NCBI GenBank assembly: GCA_012295275.1
Contig: CM022679.1
Span: 23,538,002 to 23,602,001, forward strand
Direction: 5' to 3'
Source of the DNA: Chrysomallon squamiferum
Taxonomy: Eukaryota > Mollusca > Gastropoda > Neomphalida > Peltospiridae
Length of the DNA stretch: 64,000 nt
Part shown: positions 52,378-64,000 of the stretch, piece after piece
How the letters are laid out: every line of letters begins with the position of its first letter
How positions within the stretch are numbered: the stretch's first letter is position 1
The notes under the pieces: model-generated
The model's database searches: none
Seen by the model: only the letters and a program-made list of their open reading frames with translations
Told to the model about the DNA's origin: nothing
Program-made: the position numbers and the translations under genes

Positions 52378-53365
52378 ATTTAATGGGTTTTTTCAACTGA
52401 GCACTGATCGCTTCATCCTTCTCTATGCTTTGATAATAAATTTCATTAAAAAAAGAAAAAAAGGACAATCGTTCATGTCTGCCTATTGTTCTTCTATTTC
52501 AGGTAAACTATAACGCAAGTGGTTTTTTTTTAGTTATCAGTTAAATACTTGATACTGATTGTTTCAGCTGTCGCTAAAATTTTACAATACGGTTGAGGAT
52601 CTCTTACCCGAAATTTGTTTTGAACAGCAGAAATAGAAATATCTAACATTTTCGGATTGTTTTGCATACACAAACTTTATTCTGAGCAAAAAATTATTTA
52701 AATAATAATGATGATGATAATAATAACAAATGATGCAGGCTATTTTTATATGAAAATTTAAATGGAAGTAGACCCTGTTCTCATGTTATCTTCTCATATT
52801 CCAAAAGCGGAAACACGTTCTGCACCATTCATTTCGAATAAAGGATTTTCGACCTGTATTCTGTGCACGTTCTGTAATCTTTCAGAACAGACTTGTGAAT
52901 GTTGGATTTACCAAGTTAACGTTCATTAACCCTCACCTATTTGCGAAACATTTAGTTACTGCTTTCGGTTGTTCGCGTTGATGAATTCTAAATAAATAAT
53001 ATGAAGAGTAATCGAAAGGAGAGCCCTTAAAATTACATTAATTATAATAAAAAAATGAACCTACAGTCCAAATATTTTGTCAAAAAAAGTAGAAAAAAAC
53101 CCAAACAACTGGAAAGTTTATGTGTTAAGAAAGTTATTGTATATGTGCGTGCATGCGTGTGTGTGTGTGTTACAAAGATGTAATTAGGACATAGAAATAT
53201 AGAAAAATCTTTAAAAGACTGAGGAGTTGCAACCTTGGAAATTATTATTATTATTTCTATCGATAGTTTTAAGTTTATATTCAATAATACTGAACAAAAG
53301 TTAATGTGCGAATGAACTAGCATATAAATTTCTAAATATATCTAATAATGAAAACTAAAAATATT

Positions 53366-53448
53366 TAGTACGGGTGGGGTTCGAACCCACGCGGACATAC
53401 ATCCATTGGAACTTAAGTCCAACGCCTTAACCACTCGGCCACCGTGCT
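53366..53448 (-). tRNA. tRNA-Leu(TAA), copy 6, with one acceptor-stem mismatch
   Basis: Same tRNA as the other copies except that the 3' acceptor strand reads CCGTACT instead of CCGTGCT, giving a C-A mismatch at the third pair. It lies about 1.5 kb downstream of the CD225 gene. Promoter boxes and anticodon are intact, so it may be transcribed but matured poorly. Confidence 0.9.
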
Positions 53449-54896
53449 GTTATTGTGTTTCATTAATTAGCACAGTTGATTTTTAAACAAACTATAAATA
53501 AATTATTAAGATTATAAAATAATAAATCATCTCTTAACTATAATTGCTTCATGCACAGTCTATGGTTGGAAATTTAAAACATTCATATTTACCACAAAAT
53601 TTGTATGAAAATTTAGCATTCTTCTCCTCCACATAACCAAATGCTCATCTATATCGCTGAGGTGCTCTGAATAATAAATTATAATAAATACTATGATGAC
53701 GAAAGCTGTAATGTAATAACGTATAATGGTGATATGGATAAGCTCTTGTCATGGCTGATCCTGGTTTCTCAAAACAGGAATTATCTCTAAGACGCATATA
53801 AATAGAAACATAACGAGCTACATAAATTAAATTTGTATGCTTCAGAATATTTTATTTGTACTTTTCTCGCATCAGATGCTGATCGATAATAAACTGGATA
53901 CAAGATCATTGTTATTACCCCATTTACCAATATACATTATAATAAAAGATTCGCTATTTATATATATTTTTTATTATTCATTTATCTATATTTTCTGTGT
54001 ATTTTAATCATCCACTTAGTCATTGGGTTAGAGAGTTGGTAAATTTCTTTGTCTTACTTTCGTTTTTTTACTTATATTGTACAAATCTGTTATATTTTCA
54101 ATGCTTTTGTTTGTTTTGTTTTTTTGGTTTCTTCCGTGTCACGTTTCAAACAACAGCTCTTCCTCTATTTCTACACGGATCACTATAAAAATTTAAATAT
54201 ACATTGCATTTAATATCCGAACCTTACACATCAAACCTTTTGTTATCTAAGATTATTTAATAAATTGAAGAAGCTATGAAATGATCAATACTTTTAAATG
54301 TTTTTAAATGTATTATACAGATAAGCCTCCAGAGACACATACCTGCATATACAGGTGTATAAAATAGGTCTAGCCTCTCCAGCCAGCATCTTAAAGACCT
54401 CATTTAAATCGTGTTAAATTATTTAGGGATTGTCCACACTTGCAATAAGCGGCTAGGGTTTCGTCCTTCATTCGTATATAATAAATATATAAAATAAACA
54501 CATTTTAAAATTTAAAACAGGAAAAGAAATAATGAAAGAAATTTTTAAAAATTAATGTTTATTGACTTCAACGGTTTAATCCAGACGACAGATTACGCTA
54601 ATAAATTCAGTCGTGTTTACAGATCACGGCGATACCGTATATTACGTAATAAACGTTGCAGCTCTCGAGTGTCACTGCGTTACTTCGCACCAGGAAAACT
54701 GTGACACTTCGTGTACAGCAGAAAGTTTCAATAAGTAATTTACTAACAGTTTTTCCTGACGTGTAAAGCCTTCCTGGTATTTTGTTATATTCACTTACAT
54801 TGACAGCTGTGATTCATTAAACTGCTGATATTGATGACACGTAGACAAATGATCAGTGAAATTTGTAGAGAGGGATAATTAAATAATAAACGAATG

Positions 54897-54992
<96 letters not shown>

Positions 54993-55474
54993 CAATCAGT
55001 ATTGATATCAATATATTTTGTGTACTTCTGTTTCTATACCAATCTTTTTTAATCAGTTTGCCGGTTCCTCTCCGACTATCTGTCTGTCTGTCTGTCTCCA
55101 TCTACAGAGCTTCTTTTTTTCTCTTGGATTTTCTCTGCGTAAGTGTTTCCCAAACAAGATATCATTACACGATGGTAATTTACATAATGATGTCAACAAA
55201 GAATGATATCAATGTATATAATGTACTGCAGTGTGTATAGTATTTCATCTGTTTGTTTTGTAATAATACTTTGTATTATTAAATTATTTACATATTTTGC
55301 ACGCTACTCAACCAGTTTAAATAAAATGAACGCAATTATTTTATTTCTTGTTTGAGATATAAACAAACGCTTGAAAATAAAACAATAGTTTATAATTTTA
55401 CTCTTGTATTTCTGGAACAACAACAACAACTATAATTTACTTGTGATAAAGGTGACGATAATAATAATAATAAT

Positions 55475-55514
<40 letters not shown>

Positions 55515-56508
55515 GCAATAATAACAATAAGAATAACAGTAATAATAACAATAATAACTTCAACACAACAACTACTACTACTTCTACTAATAATAATAAA
55601 TGATGATTATTACAAAAAAAAAAAAAAAAAAAAATTCTGAGTTTATACATATTGTTTTTATGTGAATTTTAAATTTTAGATCAACACGTTATTGTTATTA
55701 TTACCATTGTTACTACTATTATTACTGCTGCTGCTGCCGCAACTACAACTACTACTACTACTAGTACTATTATTTCAACTTTCACAAGCTGTTGCAGTTT
55801 AGATCTCTCACTGAATTATGATTTGAACACCTGCCACTCTGTGGTTCAAATTTCACAGACAAACAGTCGAACGGACAATCCTTTGATGTCTGCCCTCGCC
55901 GACACTGTAAATTCTTTTCCTGGTGTCTGTCGGAATGCTGCCCATGCCTGTCTTCGTAAAATAAAACAATTGTTTCCCATTGACTGGTCGTGGTTAATCG
56001 GTCATGTCTGAAAGCCGCCATCTTTGTTTCTGGCAAACAGAATATTTGCTGACGTGTTTTCGTCACCATTCCTTTTGAGAAAAAAATAAATTTGAAAAAA
56101 AGTCAGGGTAACATGGAGACTCCACAGAAAACTGGGCTCAAGAATGTTGTAGGTGGAAATCATTGCAAAAAAAAAAAAAAAAAAAAAAAAAAATAATAAT
56201 AATAATAATAAATAAAAAATAAATAAATAAATAATATAAAAAATACGTGTAGGCTGCTGTAGAATAAATATAACCGTGTGTAAGTTCTGGCGTAATTTTA
56301 TAATTACACATACATGCATTAAAATAGATATTCTACCTTAACACATATACACTTTAAATATACATATAGATACATAGAGATATAAATGCATTTCTATATA
56401 TGTACTTAAAGCCATTCATATATACATCCAAACACTTATGCAAACATACGTACATACGTCAAAAAGCAATAAAATATATCTGTACTGTATACAATAAAAT
56501 ATTATTTT

Positions 56509-56544
<36 letters not shown>

Positions 56545-57199
56545 GAATTGGTAATAAATAGTAATGATGTCGAGAACTATATTCTAAAATGAAAAAGTAA
56601 CTATATTTAAAAAATGAAATAAAACCTATAAGCAGCATAACTGAATAAATTTTCAGAGAAGCAATGCGAAAAACTCTACACAAGTTGAGTCCACGCTGAA
56701 CATTAAACATTAAATCCATCAGTTGCGTCCCCTTTGTGTTTGCTTTCTGGCCGCAAGATGGCAGTGGTACATTCCGTATTCAGACAGCGATAGGATGTTG
56801 ATTTTATTTCTGCTGGTAGATGTGAAATCGCGTGTCACAGCGAGAACATTTTATACACCTACGGATTTTGCACGATAGCCTCATTTCGGATTTATTCTCT
56901 AAATGAACTACAGCACTGTGGAATCAACTGGGACACGATTCCAAGTAACGCTTGGTCTGTTTTTAACGACACGCTATAGACACCTGCGAGAGATTTCACA
57001 CGGTATTTACGGGCCAGTGAACTCCATGCAGCTTCGTTTGTTTGTGGGACTTTTATAGAGAAGAAGTTGGGGTCAGGAGATAGCGGTGATGACCACACAT
57101 TCGAATTAATCGCCTACGTTATTTTTCTTTCGTTTTGCCTCACTAGTTGTGTTGCTTATTATTCGGGGTAGGTAAAGCAGGATTGGTCGGTTGACGTAT
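53449..57199. other. Intergenic region before the ARL4-type gene
   Basis: No recognised gene. It contains (AG)n at 54898-54989, (CAA)n with (AAT)n at about 55456-55570, poly(A) runs at 55614-55634 and 56166-56192, and (AAT)n at 56513-56540. A less AT-rich patch at about 55790-56070 contains GCCGCCATCTT (56014-56024), a YY1-type motif. The block from about 56740 to 57180, with AAGATGG at 56755, probably belongs to the promoter/5' region of the ARL4-type gene. Confidence 0.5.
54898..54989. repeat. (AG)n microsatellite
   Basis: About 46 uninterrupted AG units; a pure purine strand of this length can form H-DNA. Confidence 0.95.
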
Positions 57200-57412
57200 T
57201 TTTTTACCTGGTGTGTTTCATCGTTTTTCTGTTCTTTACCTTGTTAACGTGGAACTGACGTGTTTACATTTCGCTGTATTCGAAAATTCACTCCGTCGTT
57301 TTCAACGACTGTTTTATTGGAGGAGCGAATTTAAAGTTAACAAGCGAGAGAAACGAGAGGAAATAAAAGTGAAAATAACGTACATTATTCTTGAGTGAAA
57401 AGTGGAGATAGA

Positions 57413-57672
57413 GTAAGTAATCGATTTCGCTGTGGATTCTTTTCTTTTTCTTTGTATTTATTTGTGTACTGTTAAGAAACGACTCCAGTGTAGTCAGTTA
57501 TTTATTACATGTACTATAAAATGTGCTAATATAGGATTACGTCGCTGTATTATTATCGTACTTAAAACCATTGCATCATTTGAACGAAAAAATACTTTAA
57601 AAACAACAACAATAAAAAAAACAAATAACTGCCATGGCGGAGGCGAGGAGGTGTACATTCTCCCCTGTGTAG
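57413..57672 (+). other. Predicted 5' UTR intron of the ARL4-type gene
   Basis: A strong donor (AGA|GTAAGT) at 57413 and a pyrimidine-rich acceptor (ttctcccctgtgtag) ending at 57672 flank a 260-bp AT-rich segment. The acceptor lies 7 nt before the start codon. A leader exon of unknown start would end at 57412. This is inferred from splice consensus only. Confidence 0.5.
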
Positions 57673-57679
57673 GGCAGAA

Positions 57680-58235
57680 ATGGGAGCGGGTGCTTCCATA
57701 CAGATAGTGATGGTGGGACTGGACAAAACAGGGAAACGACGATCTTGTATCGTCTGAAATTCAACCAGTACTTGGAAGCCGAACCTACGGTCGGTTTCAA
57801 CTGCGAAAAAATCGAAGGGACCGAGGGGAACGCGAGGGGTGTGACGTTCACGATATGGGATTTAGGGGGTCGGGACAATATGAGGCCCCTGTGGAAGCCC
57901 TACCTCCGGTCCGCGCAGGGGATTTTGTTTGTGGTGGACAGCAGTGACAGGGAAAGAATGGACGAGGCGAAATGTGAACTGAATAAATTCGTAAAGTCTC
58001 AAAATTCGCAAGGTTTACCTTGTTTAGTGATTGCTAATAAACAGGACTTGCCCGAGGCCATGGACGTGTCAGAAATAGAAAAAATGTTGGGCATTAGTGA
58101 TTTATCGCGGTCAGGACCCGTGCAGTTAGCCCCTGCGTGTGCGGTAACGGGGAAGGGCTTTCTGAAGCAATGGACACTATGTTTGAAATGGTGAAAAAAT
58201 GGAAGAAGGGAAAGTCAGGCAGAATAGCAAGGTGA
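57680..58235 (+). CDS. ARL4-type ADP-ribosylation-factor-like GTPase, single coding exon, with two 1-nt frameshifts
   Basis: The frame starts MGAGASIQIVMVGLDKTGK, with Gly2 as a myristoylation site. It continues after a shift at 57734-57736 with YRLKF.., PTVGFNCEKI, TIWDLGG, PLWKPY, LFVVDSSDRERM, VIANKQDLPEAM and CAVTGKG. It shifts again at 58155-58157 into SEAMDTMFEMVKK and a basic tail (WKKGKSGRIAR, stop at 58233). ARF/ARL landmarks are all visible: P-loop, switch I Thr, WDxGG, NKQD. The PLWK.Y and basic tail point to the ARL4 group, which sits at the plasma membrane and recruits cytohesin-type ARF exchange factors. Both breaks look like a single missing base in a homopolymer (AAA, GGG), so a consensus error or recent decay are both possible. 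The usual switch II Gln is Arg (GGRDN). GC content is clearly higher than its surroundings. Confidence 0.75.
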
Positions 58236-59716
58236 TTAAAACAAAAATAAAAAAAAATAAAGGGAAAAAAAAAAGAAATGTGTTCAGGTTAAAACTTCAT
58301 ATCAATATTGACCACAAGTTTACCATATCAGTTGAAACAGACGTTAAAAGGACATAAAGGAACGGCCACGATGTTTCTCTGTTATATTTACATTTAGCAA
58401 GATGAGCAGCATTGATTCATAGAGAGAAAAAAAAAACGATGTCATACAGGCTCAGTAAGTCAGTTCGTGCATAGATTGTGATGAAACACTTTGTCAACAG
58501 ATAACTGTTTTAAAACTCTGCGAAAAAAATATTTATAAGAAATAATATATTTATCAGAATGTGATACATATATAAATATATATATATATATATAATTTTT
58601 TTTCTCTCTCTCTGAAAAACAAAGAGGAAGCAATGATAAATATGCATTATACAACGAAGATGGATTAACCTGGATTAGTACCGAAGGATGACACGGATTG
58701 ATCTGGATTAATTACAACGAAACGAGTGGACGAAAACTCCCAGTGGATTAATGTTCGAGCGGCTTGCTTCTGATCACTTAATGCTCTCTGATGTGAATCG
58801 GACGTGCACAGTTGCAATATAAAACGTTGTCAGGAATATATATACATTACTTATTGATGTGAGCTAATAAGTAGATTACACGCACCAGTAATCTACTAAA
58901 GTAGATCAGCTCTCGTCCGGTTGTTAATGATCGGCAGTGTGTCGTGTGAATGTGTGCATTCAGCGAACCGTTCAGCTGAGACGAGTCGAAGCTTTAATTC
59001 AGAGCCGCTGTTCAATGTCTTTCACGTAACGACGCGTTCTGAAAATTATTATTTTCTACCATTCCACATAGCTCTTGTTATGAAATGGCATGGTGGCAGA
59101 ATACGTTGACTCCAGTAGCATAATCGTAACCAATGACAGTATACTGTATATGTATGTATGTATGTATGTATGTGTGTACATACGTTATATAAATATTCAC
59201 GTTGACGTAATATCTACTTAACTATTTTGTGACATACATACATATATATATACATACATACATACGTAATGATACATATATGATAAACATACGTACGTGT
59301 TAACTGTGGTTATAAAGTGCGCATGTGTGAATATATATATATATATATATATCTGTATCTCTTCGTATTTACTTACGTGTGTTTGTTAGTCTACACAGGT
59401 ATATATTACGTATAAACAAGACGCGTCTGGCAAAACGTGATCTAACTCGAAAAGCTTTGCTTAACTTCAAATAAACATCAACGTTATCTGAACCCGCGCG
59501 CGCCTCTCAGTGTTTTATATATATAGATGTTTATCCTCCGTTAAAGAGTTTTCAGTTTCTAAACAGCGCGCCGAGCTAATAGCTGAACTGGCTTATTTTG
59601 GAAACAACAAAATCCAAACACTGGAGTTATTGTATTTTGTCATTTCAAGGCAGCACAAGACTCATGATATTATTTACATTGTACTAATCATTGCTGTGTA
59701 TGTTAATCGATTTAAG

Positions 59717-59755
<39 letters not shown>

Positions 59756-59855
59756 TATAATCTGACGTGTAATGTAGGGTAGGTAAGTATTTATAAAATA
59801 TATAGGATTTCAGATATCAATAACATATCGACATTAAGATAATATTGCACAATGG

Positions 59856-59887
<32 letters not shown>

Positions 59888-60460
59888 TATATCTGACTAA
59901 AGATAAGACTTTAAGTAAGTAAAATGTACCGATAACATGATTTTGTGGTTCTTAAATTCAAGTACAGTTTAACGAATTGCATATCATGGGGTTGGGACAT
60001 ATAAGTAAATATTTAAGTGTAGAGGTTTAAGTAATTAAAATAACGACCTTTGTCAGGTTGGTTATTGATCTGAGTTACTGTCATAGAGTAAATAAGTAAT
60101 TTAATCTACTGCAATAAACGGACGATTAGAATGAAAAATACTGGATTATAATTCAAATCACACTTTAAAACATATAAAAAAAAATGAAACATTGTTTTTC
60201 GTTTACACATTATCAGTGTATTTATAAATTGTATTGCTCTGTAAACATATCATATATTAACGATATCGTATGATTACATACACTTTTTTTTTAACTATTT
60301 GTTATCAGTTACAATATAATGAAAATCCAGTTAAATCAGAATCAATTTAGTATTATTATTTTGATTATTATTATTATTCAGAAATATAACAATTTGATCA
60401 TAACGAAAGGAAAAGAGATTTAATTATTAATTATTTTATTTTATTTAATCATGTAGTAAA

Positions 60461-60517
<57 letters not shown>

Positions 60518-62469
60518 CGTAGTTAGATGATTCTGAAATAATTTAAAAGGTAATTTCACTAACGAAACGTTCATACGTTGATTTTAATTCCACAATTCGT
60601 GATGTGCGCGCGCACAGTCCATATTGGGTCATTTGTAATAATTACTATAAGAAATCCTTAGGTTTAATTAAAAAATGCTAAACCATTCTTTTGATGAAAA
60701 ACACAATTACTATGATTTAAATATAGTAATTAATACACCATGCACTGATTCATAAAAATTGAAATTTTTAAATGTTACAGATTTACACTTTATTATTTTC
60801 TCTATTTTTTTAAATTTTTTTTACTAGACCTAAGTAAACATTTTTTTTTTTTTACAACTATTAATAGCAACCACACGTGTATCTGATAGTCATCTACGTC
60901 ATAGTTATTGTCACAAGCGGCATCAGACAGAAATGTTTTGACAAACCGTCACCTAACGGTATCTAAATTCCTTTGTCATTTACACATTATATTATTGCGT
61001 GGTTGCCATGCGACCTGGATGTTTGACTAATGTATGTATTCAACGCAGTGATAATGACATTCCAATTATTGCTGTTGATTGGTGTTACCTTCCGACTTGT
61101 GTTTCATGTTTATTGTTCGGAATACTCAATGAATAAATGTTATAACTTATTAAATGTTTAGTTGTTTTATTTATTAATACATTTGATTAGCCGTTTCAGT
61201 AAAACAACTAGAACGAAAGAGAACACAGGAACAGTGAATGAAATCAATGAAAAGTGTATTTAAAATGAAGCTTGTATCGTCACACAGGTGGTCATTATTT
61301 CGACATTTTTACACCTGTTGGTTTCATTTAAGATAATAATATTATTTACTTAAAACTTCGAGTTGTCTTCGAAATGGTCTCATTTCTCGGCTGTGTACAA
61401 ATTAGTATAATAGCGAAGAGACTGACTGAATATTTGAGTTAACTTCATTTAGCATGGTGGCCATGTTGTATCCTTTTTTCTTTTCTTTTTTTTTATTTCT
61501 TTTTTGTTATGTCACAATCTGTTAATAGTCCCACATTAGTGTCGTTATCATTATCGTTACCGTTATCACCATCTCGTCATCAACATCATCATCACTATTA
61601 ATAACGTTTATACAAAAGAGTATAATCACTCAGTGTTTGCTGAATTGTCACAGTTTATTCAGTAAAATAATTATAATAATTCATCTTGCGGCTATAACTT
61701 TGGTTGTTCGGTTCCTCACTTTCTCATAGATCATTTTGTTGAAAAGATAGATGCTACACACTAGACAACTTGAAAGGTTTTACTGACTAAGGCATAATAT
61801 GAGCTATTACTTGTACAGCTATTTCTAATCGCAGTTTATCATACACTTACTAATTTACACTAATGGCGCCAGAGCGTATCAGACGTGGACCTCTATAGTA
61901 TTAAAAAATATTTTTCTTCTTTTTAACCTGCATTATCATTATTAATATATATTTTTTGTTTTTTTGTTTTTGTGTTTTTAAATTTTTGTTCTGCTTGAGC
62001 AGACGACCAAACTTTTCTAAGCGTTGGAAGAAGACTCTTTTTATTAGACATTTGTTGTAAAAACGTACAGCGTCAGGACATTAGAGAGAGATGGTTTTTA
62101 CAAATCTTACCGTGTGGTGTCGCCTTTAATACGAATCCATTAAGGACTCCGAAGTCAGGCTGGCTGTCTCAACGATTTCTGTAGTCAGCTGTGATACGCG
62201 GTCGTGAAAACTCGGCCCAGTTTCCGATAAAAATCGATATCTTGCACGATACAGCTCGATTGAGTTGTGATGTAAGCCGGAAGGTTCTGGGCCCCCCCGG
62301 TCATTTAATTATATTTTCTCAGTATTCATTTTCACTGGCGCTTTGCTTCAATAAATAAATAAATAAATAAATACATGTCTTTCCAGTCATTAATTTTTTA
62401 TGTGTTATATATTATTACTGTGGTCATAGAAAAGAGATCGGAAAACCACTGAGCTTTTTGTTACTCCCA

Positions 62470-62500
<31 letters not shown>

Positions 62501-62740
62501 CAGGACGTATGTGTGTCGATATCTGGGATTGAATGTCGTCAAGAATGCGGATCTTTTTATATATTTATATTTATATATGTAAGTAATCACTGAAAATAGA
62601 TATCAAGGAGTAACGTATATCCTTTTTACAATGAATTTATAGTCACTGTATTGTTTATACGTGTCCACTATTTTACTTCTATTGCTACTACTACTACTAC
62701 TTCCCACTGTTACTTCTGATACTATTAGATGTAGTAGGAG

Positions 62741-62782
62741 AGTAACAACAACAACAACAACAACAACAACAGCAGCAGCAGC

Positions 62783-62824
<42 letters not shown>

Positions 62825-62845
62825 AATAATAATAATAATAATAAT
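62741..62845. repeat. (CAA)n/(CAG)n then (AAT)n repeat
   Basis: CAA units are interrupted by four CAG units, then CAA again, then AAT. The poly-Thr/Ala/Ile frame across it is an artefact. Confidence 0.95.
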
Positions 62846-63203
62846 CTGTATCAGCTGCTCAAAGAGATCATATTGAAGAACCCGAGGCTACCACTTTCTG
62901 TTTTATTTATTTTAGTGTCTTGTTTGACGTTTTGTCATCTGATACTATCCACACCATGATGTAGTCTCTCACAGACAAACCTACAGGGTAATTCAGGTTC
63001 TCACTTTCGAAGGGCGGGAAATACGAAAACATTTGAATTTTACTGTGTGTGTTTATATAAAAATCCGAAATGTGTTTGGTTATTTTCGTATAGAAATATT
63101 ATTCTAAGTGGGTTTTTTTTTTTTTTTTTTTTTATTTTTGTTTATATCTCCTTTTAGCTTCATTAGCGGATTTATAAGGTTAGTAATATTTAAAACAATA
63201 AAA

Positions 63204-63253
<50 letters not shown>

Positions 63254-63678
63254 TGGTCTGAGATCTTTTATTGATCACCTCTGATCTCCTATGGCTTTTT
63301 TTCTGAAAAAATCTAGCAAGGAAAACAAACCAGGCAACTGTCGTCTAGCGAATATCTCATGACGTCACGTCTTCAGATCACGACCTATCAAAACACAATC
63401 ACAAGGTCGTGACCCCAGAAGACAGCTAATCTATTTCATTAAAGTGTCTTTGTATTCCGCCTTTGAGCGCGCCACAATCACGACTGACCCACGTAAAAGT
63501 AAACAAAGAGCATCTGTAATTTCCCTACTGGCAGGTTTGATAAGAATACATGTAGACATGCCGCTTGCACAAACACATACATTTAATCCTCTTTTTATTA
63601 ACTTTAAAAAATAAAAATGATAGTTAAGAAGAGAAGATTTTTGGTGTAATTATGGTGGAATGAATAGGTTTTCTGTAA

Positions 63679-63680
<2 letters not shown>

Positions 63681-63733
<53 letters not shown>

Positions 63734-63748
63734 TGATGATAATGATGA
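63681..63748. repeat. (AAT)n then (GAT)n microsatellite
   Basis: AAT units run into GATGATGAT about 105 bp before the CRE-like promoter block. Confidence 0.95.
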
Positions 63749-63853
63749 CGAAAGAATCTTTTTTGTTATTTTATTTTATTTTCCTTTTCTTTTTTCTCGA
63801 ATACAATAATATAATCGAATAAACAAACGTTGTTACGTTCAGTGACAATGAAA

Positions 63854-63902
63854 TGACGTAACGTCACTGTTTGCCTCGTGCACTCTGGTACACGTATAAA
63901 AC
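63854..63902 (+). promoter_or_regulatory. CRE pair plus TATA box, probable promoter of a gene right of the window
   Basis: TGACGTAACGTCA at 63854-63866 contains two overlapping, inverted CREB/ATF half-sites. TATAAAA follows at about 63895, 29-30 bp before a plausible start near 63925-63940. A full CRE palindrome TGACGTCA also lies at 63360-63367. The motifs are exact; direction and activity are inferred from the TATA box position. Confidence 0.5.
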
Positions 63903-64000
63903 TGCCATTGACGTGGAGGTATGTTCTGGTCTTGGTTCAGTTTCCGATTGCTGATCCGTTTAATACAGAGAATGCACATTTCTGCCGTTGGTTACCGAGC

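Larger units (their letters stand above)
58236..63840. other. Right-hand intergenic region
   Basis: No recognised coding gene. It contains TA and GTAT-type repeats (58570-58593, 59150-59350), a poly(A) run at 59717-59750, (AAT)n at 60462-60517 and poly(T) runs at 62471-62496 and 63113-63133. It also has (AAC/AGC)n at 62741-62822 and (AAT)n at 63213-63252 and 63681-63730. A CpG-containing patch at about 62100-62310 may be a minus-strand non-coding exon. AATAAA at about 58247 may end the ARL4-type transcript. Confidence 0.5.

Noticed and set aside
55390-55650. Poly-Leu and poly-Thr frames on opposite strands
   Set aside because: Products of (CAA)n, (AAT)n and poly(A) runs.
55782-56069. 95-codon minus-strand frame including a KMAAFRH segment
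   Set aside because: No recognisable family; the AAGATGGCGGC inside is better read as a YY1-type DNA motif.
57597-57878. Minus-strand 93-codon frame over the ARL4-type gene
   Set aside because: Antisense shadow; the plus strand has clear GTPase motifs.

Overview
This is AT-rich animal nuclear DNA. The genes are intron-rich with GT-AG (twice GC-AG) junctions, there are many (TAA/TTA)n, (CT)n and (CA)n microsatellites and A/T homopolymers, and there is a family of eukaryotic tRNA genes. Gene content and protein divergence suggest an invertebrate, probably a lophotrochozoan such as a mollusc. The TAA-rich repeat landscape would suit a cephalopod, but that is inference. Nothing bacterial, viral or CRISPR-like was seen.

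Layout, left to right. (1) 293-3333, plus: the last six coding exons of NPLOC4 (NPL4), a p97 ubiquitin adaptor, ending in its NZF zinc finger. (2) 3.3-9 kb: intergenic, with a short mariner-like non-autonomous transposon at 4789-5109. (3) 9217-16611, plus: a complete nine-coding-exon hnRNP A/B-D-like gene (two RRMs and a Gly/Tyr-rich tail), with a candidate poison exon and an adjacent perfect RNA hairpin. (4) 24115-26200, minus: RNF181, a RING-H2 E3 ligase. It is head-to-head with (5) 26493-28473, plus: BLOC1S2; their start codons are 292 bp apart. (6) 28.5-37.4 kb: repeat-rich, no recognised gene. (7) 37448-44313, minus: a complete macroH2A histone gene in which one macro-domain exon is duplicated. 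The two copies are both exactly 175 nt, phase-matched and predicted to be mutually exclusive. (8) 46141-51809, plus: a two-exon CD225/dispanin-type membrane protein whose 5.2 kb intron holds five tRNA-Leu(TAA) genes and a tRNA remnant; a sixth tRNA copy lies just downstream. (9) 57680-58235, plus: an ARL4-type small GTPase in one coding exon, interrupted by two 1-nt homopolymer frameshifts. (10) 58.3-64 kb: repeats and intergenic DNA, ending in a CRE plus TATA promoter-like block that may drive a gene to the right.

The genes are not an operon and share no single pathway. Loose themes are ubiquitin handling (NPLOC4, RNF181), endolysosomal membrane biology (BLOC1S2, CD225, ARL4), RNA metabolism (hnRNP, tRNA-Leu) and chromatin (macroH2A). 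The observations I rate highest are the duplicated macroH2A exon pair, the intronic tRNA-Leu array, and the hnRNP cryptic exon with its hairpin. Exon limits were read by eye from reading frame, splice consensus and family similarity; no alignment or search was run.
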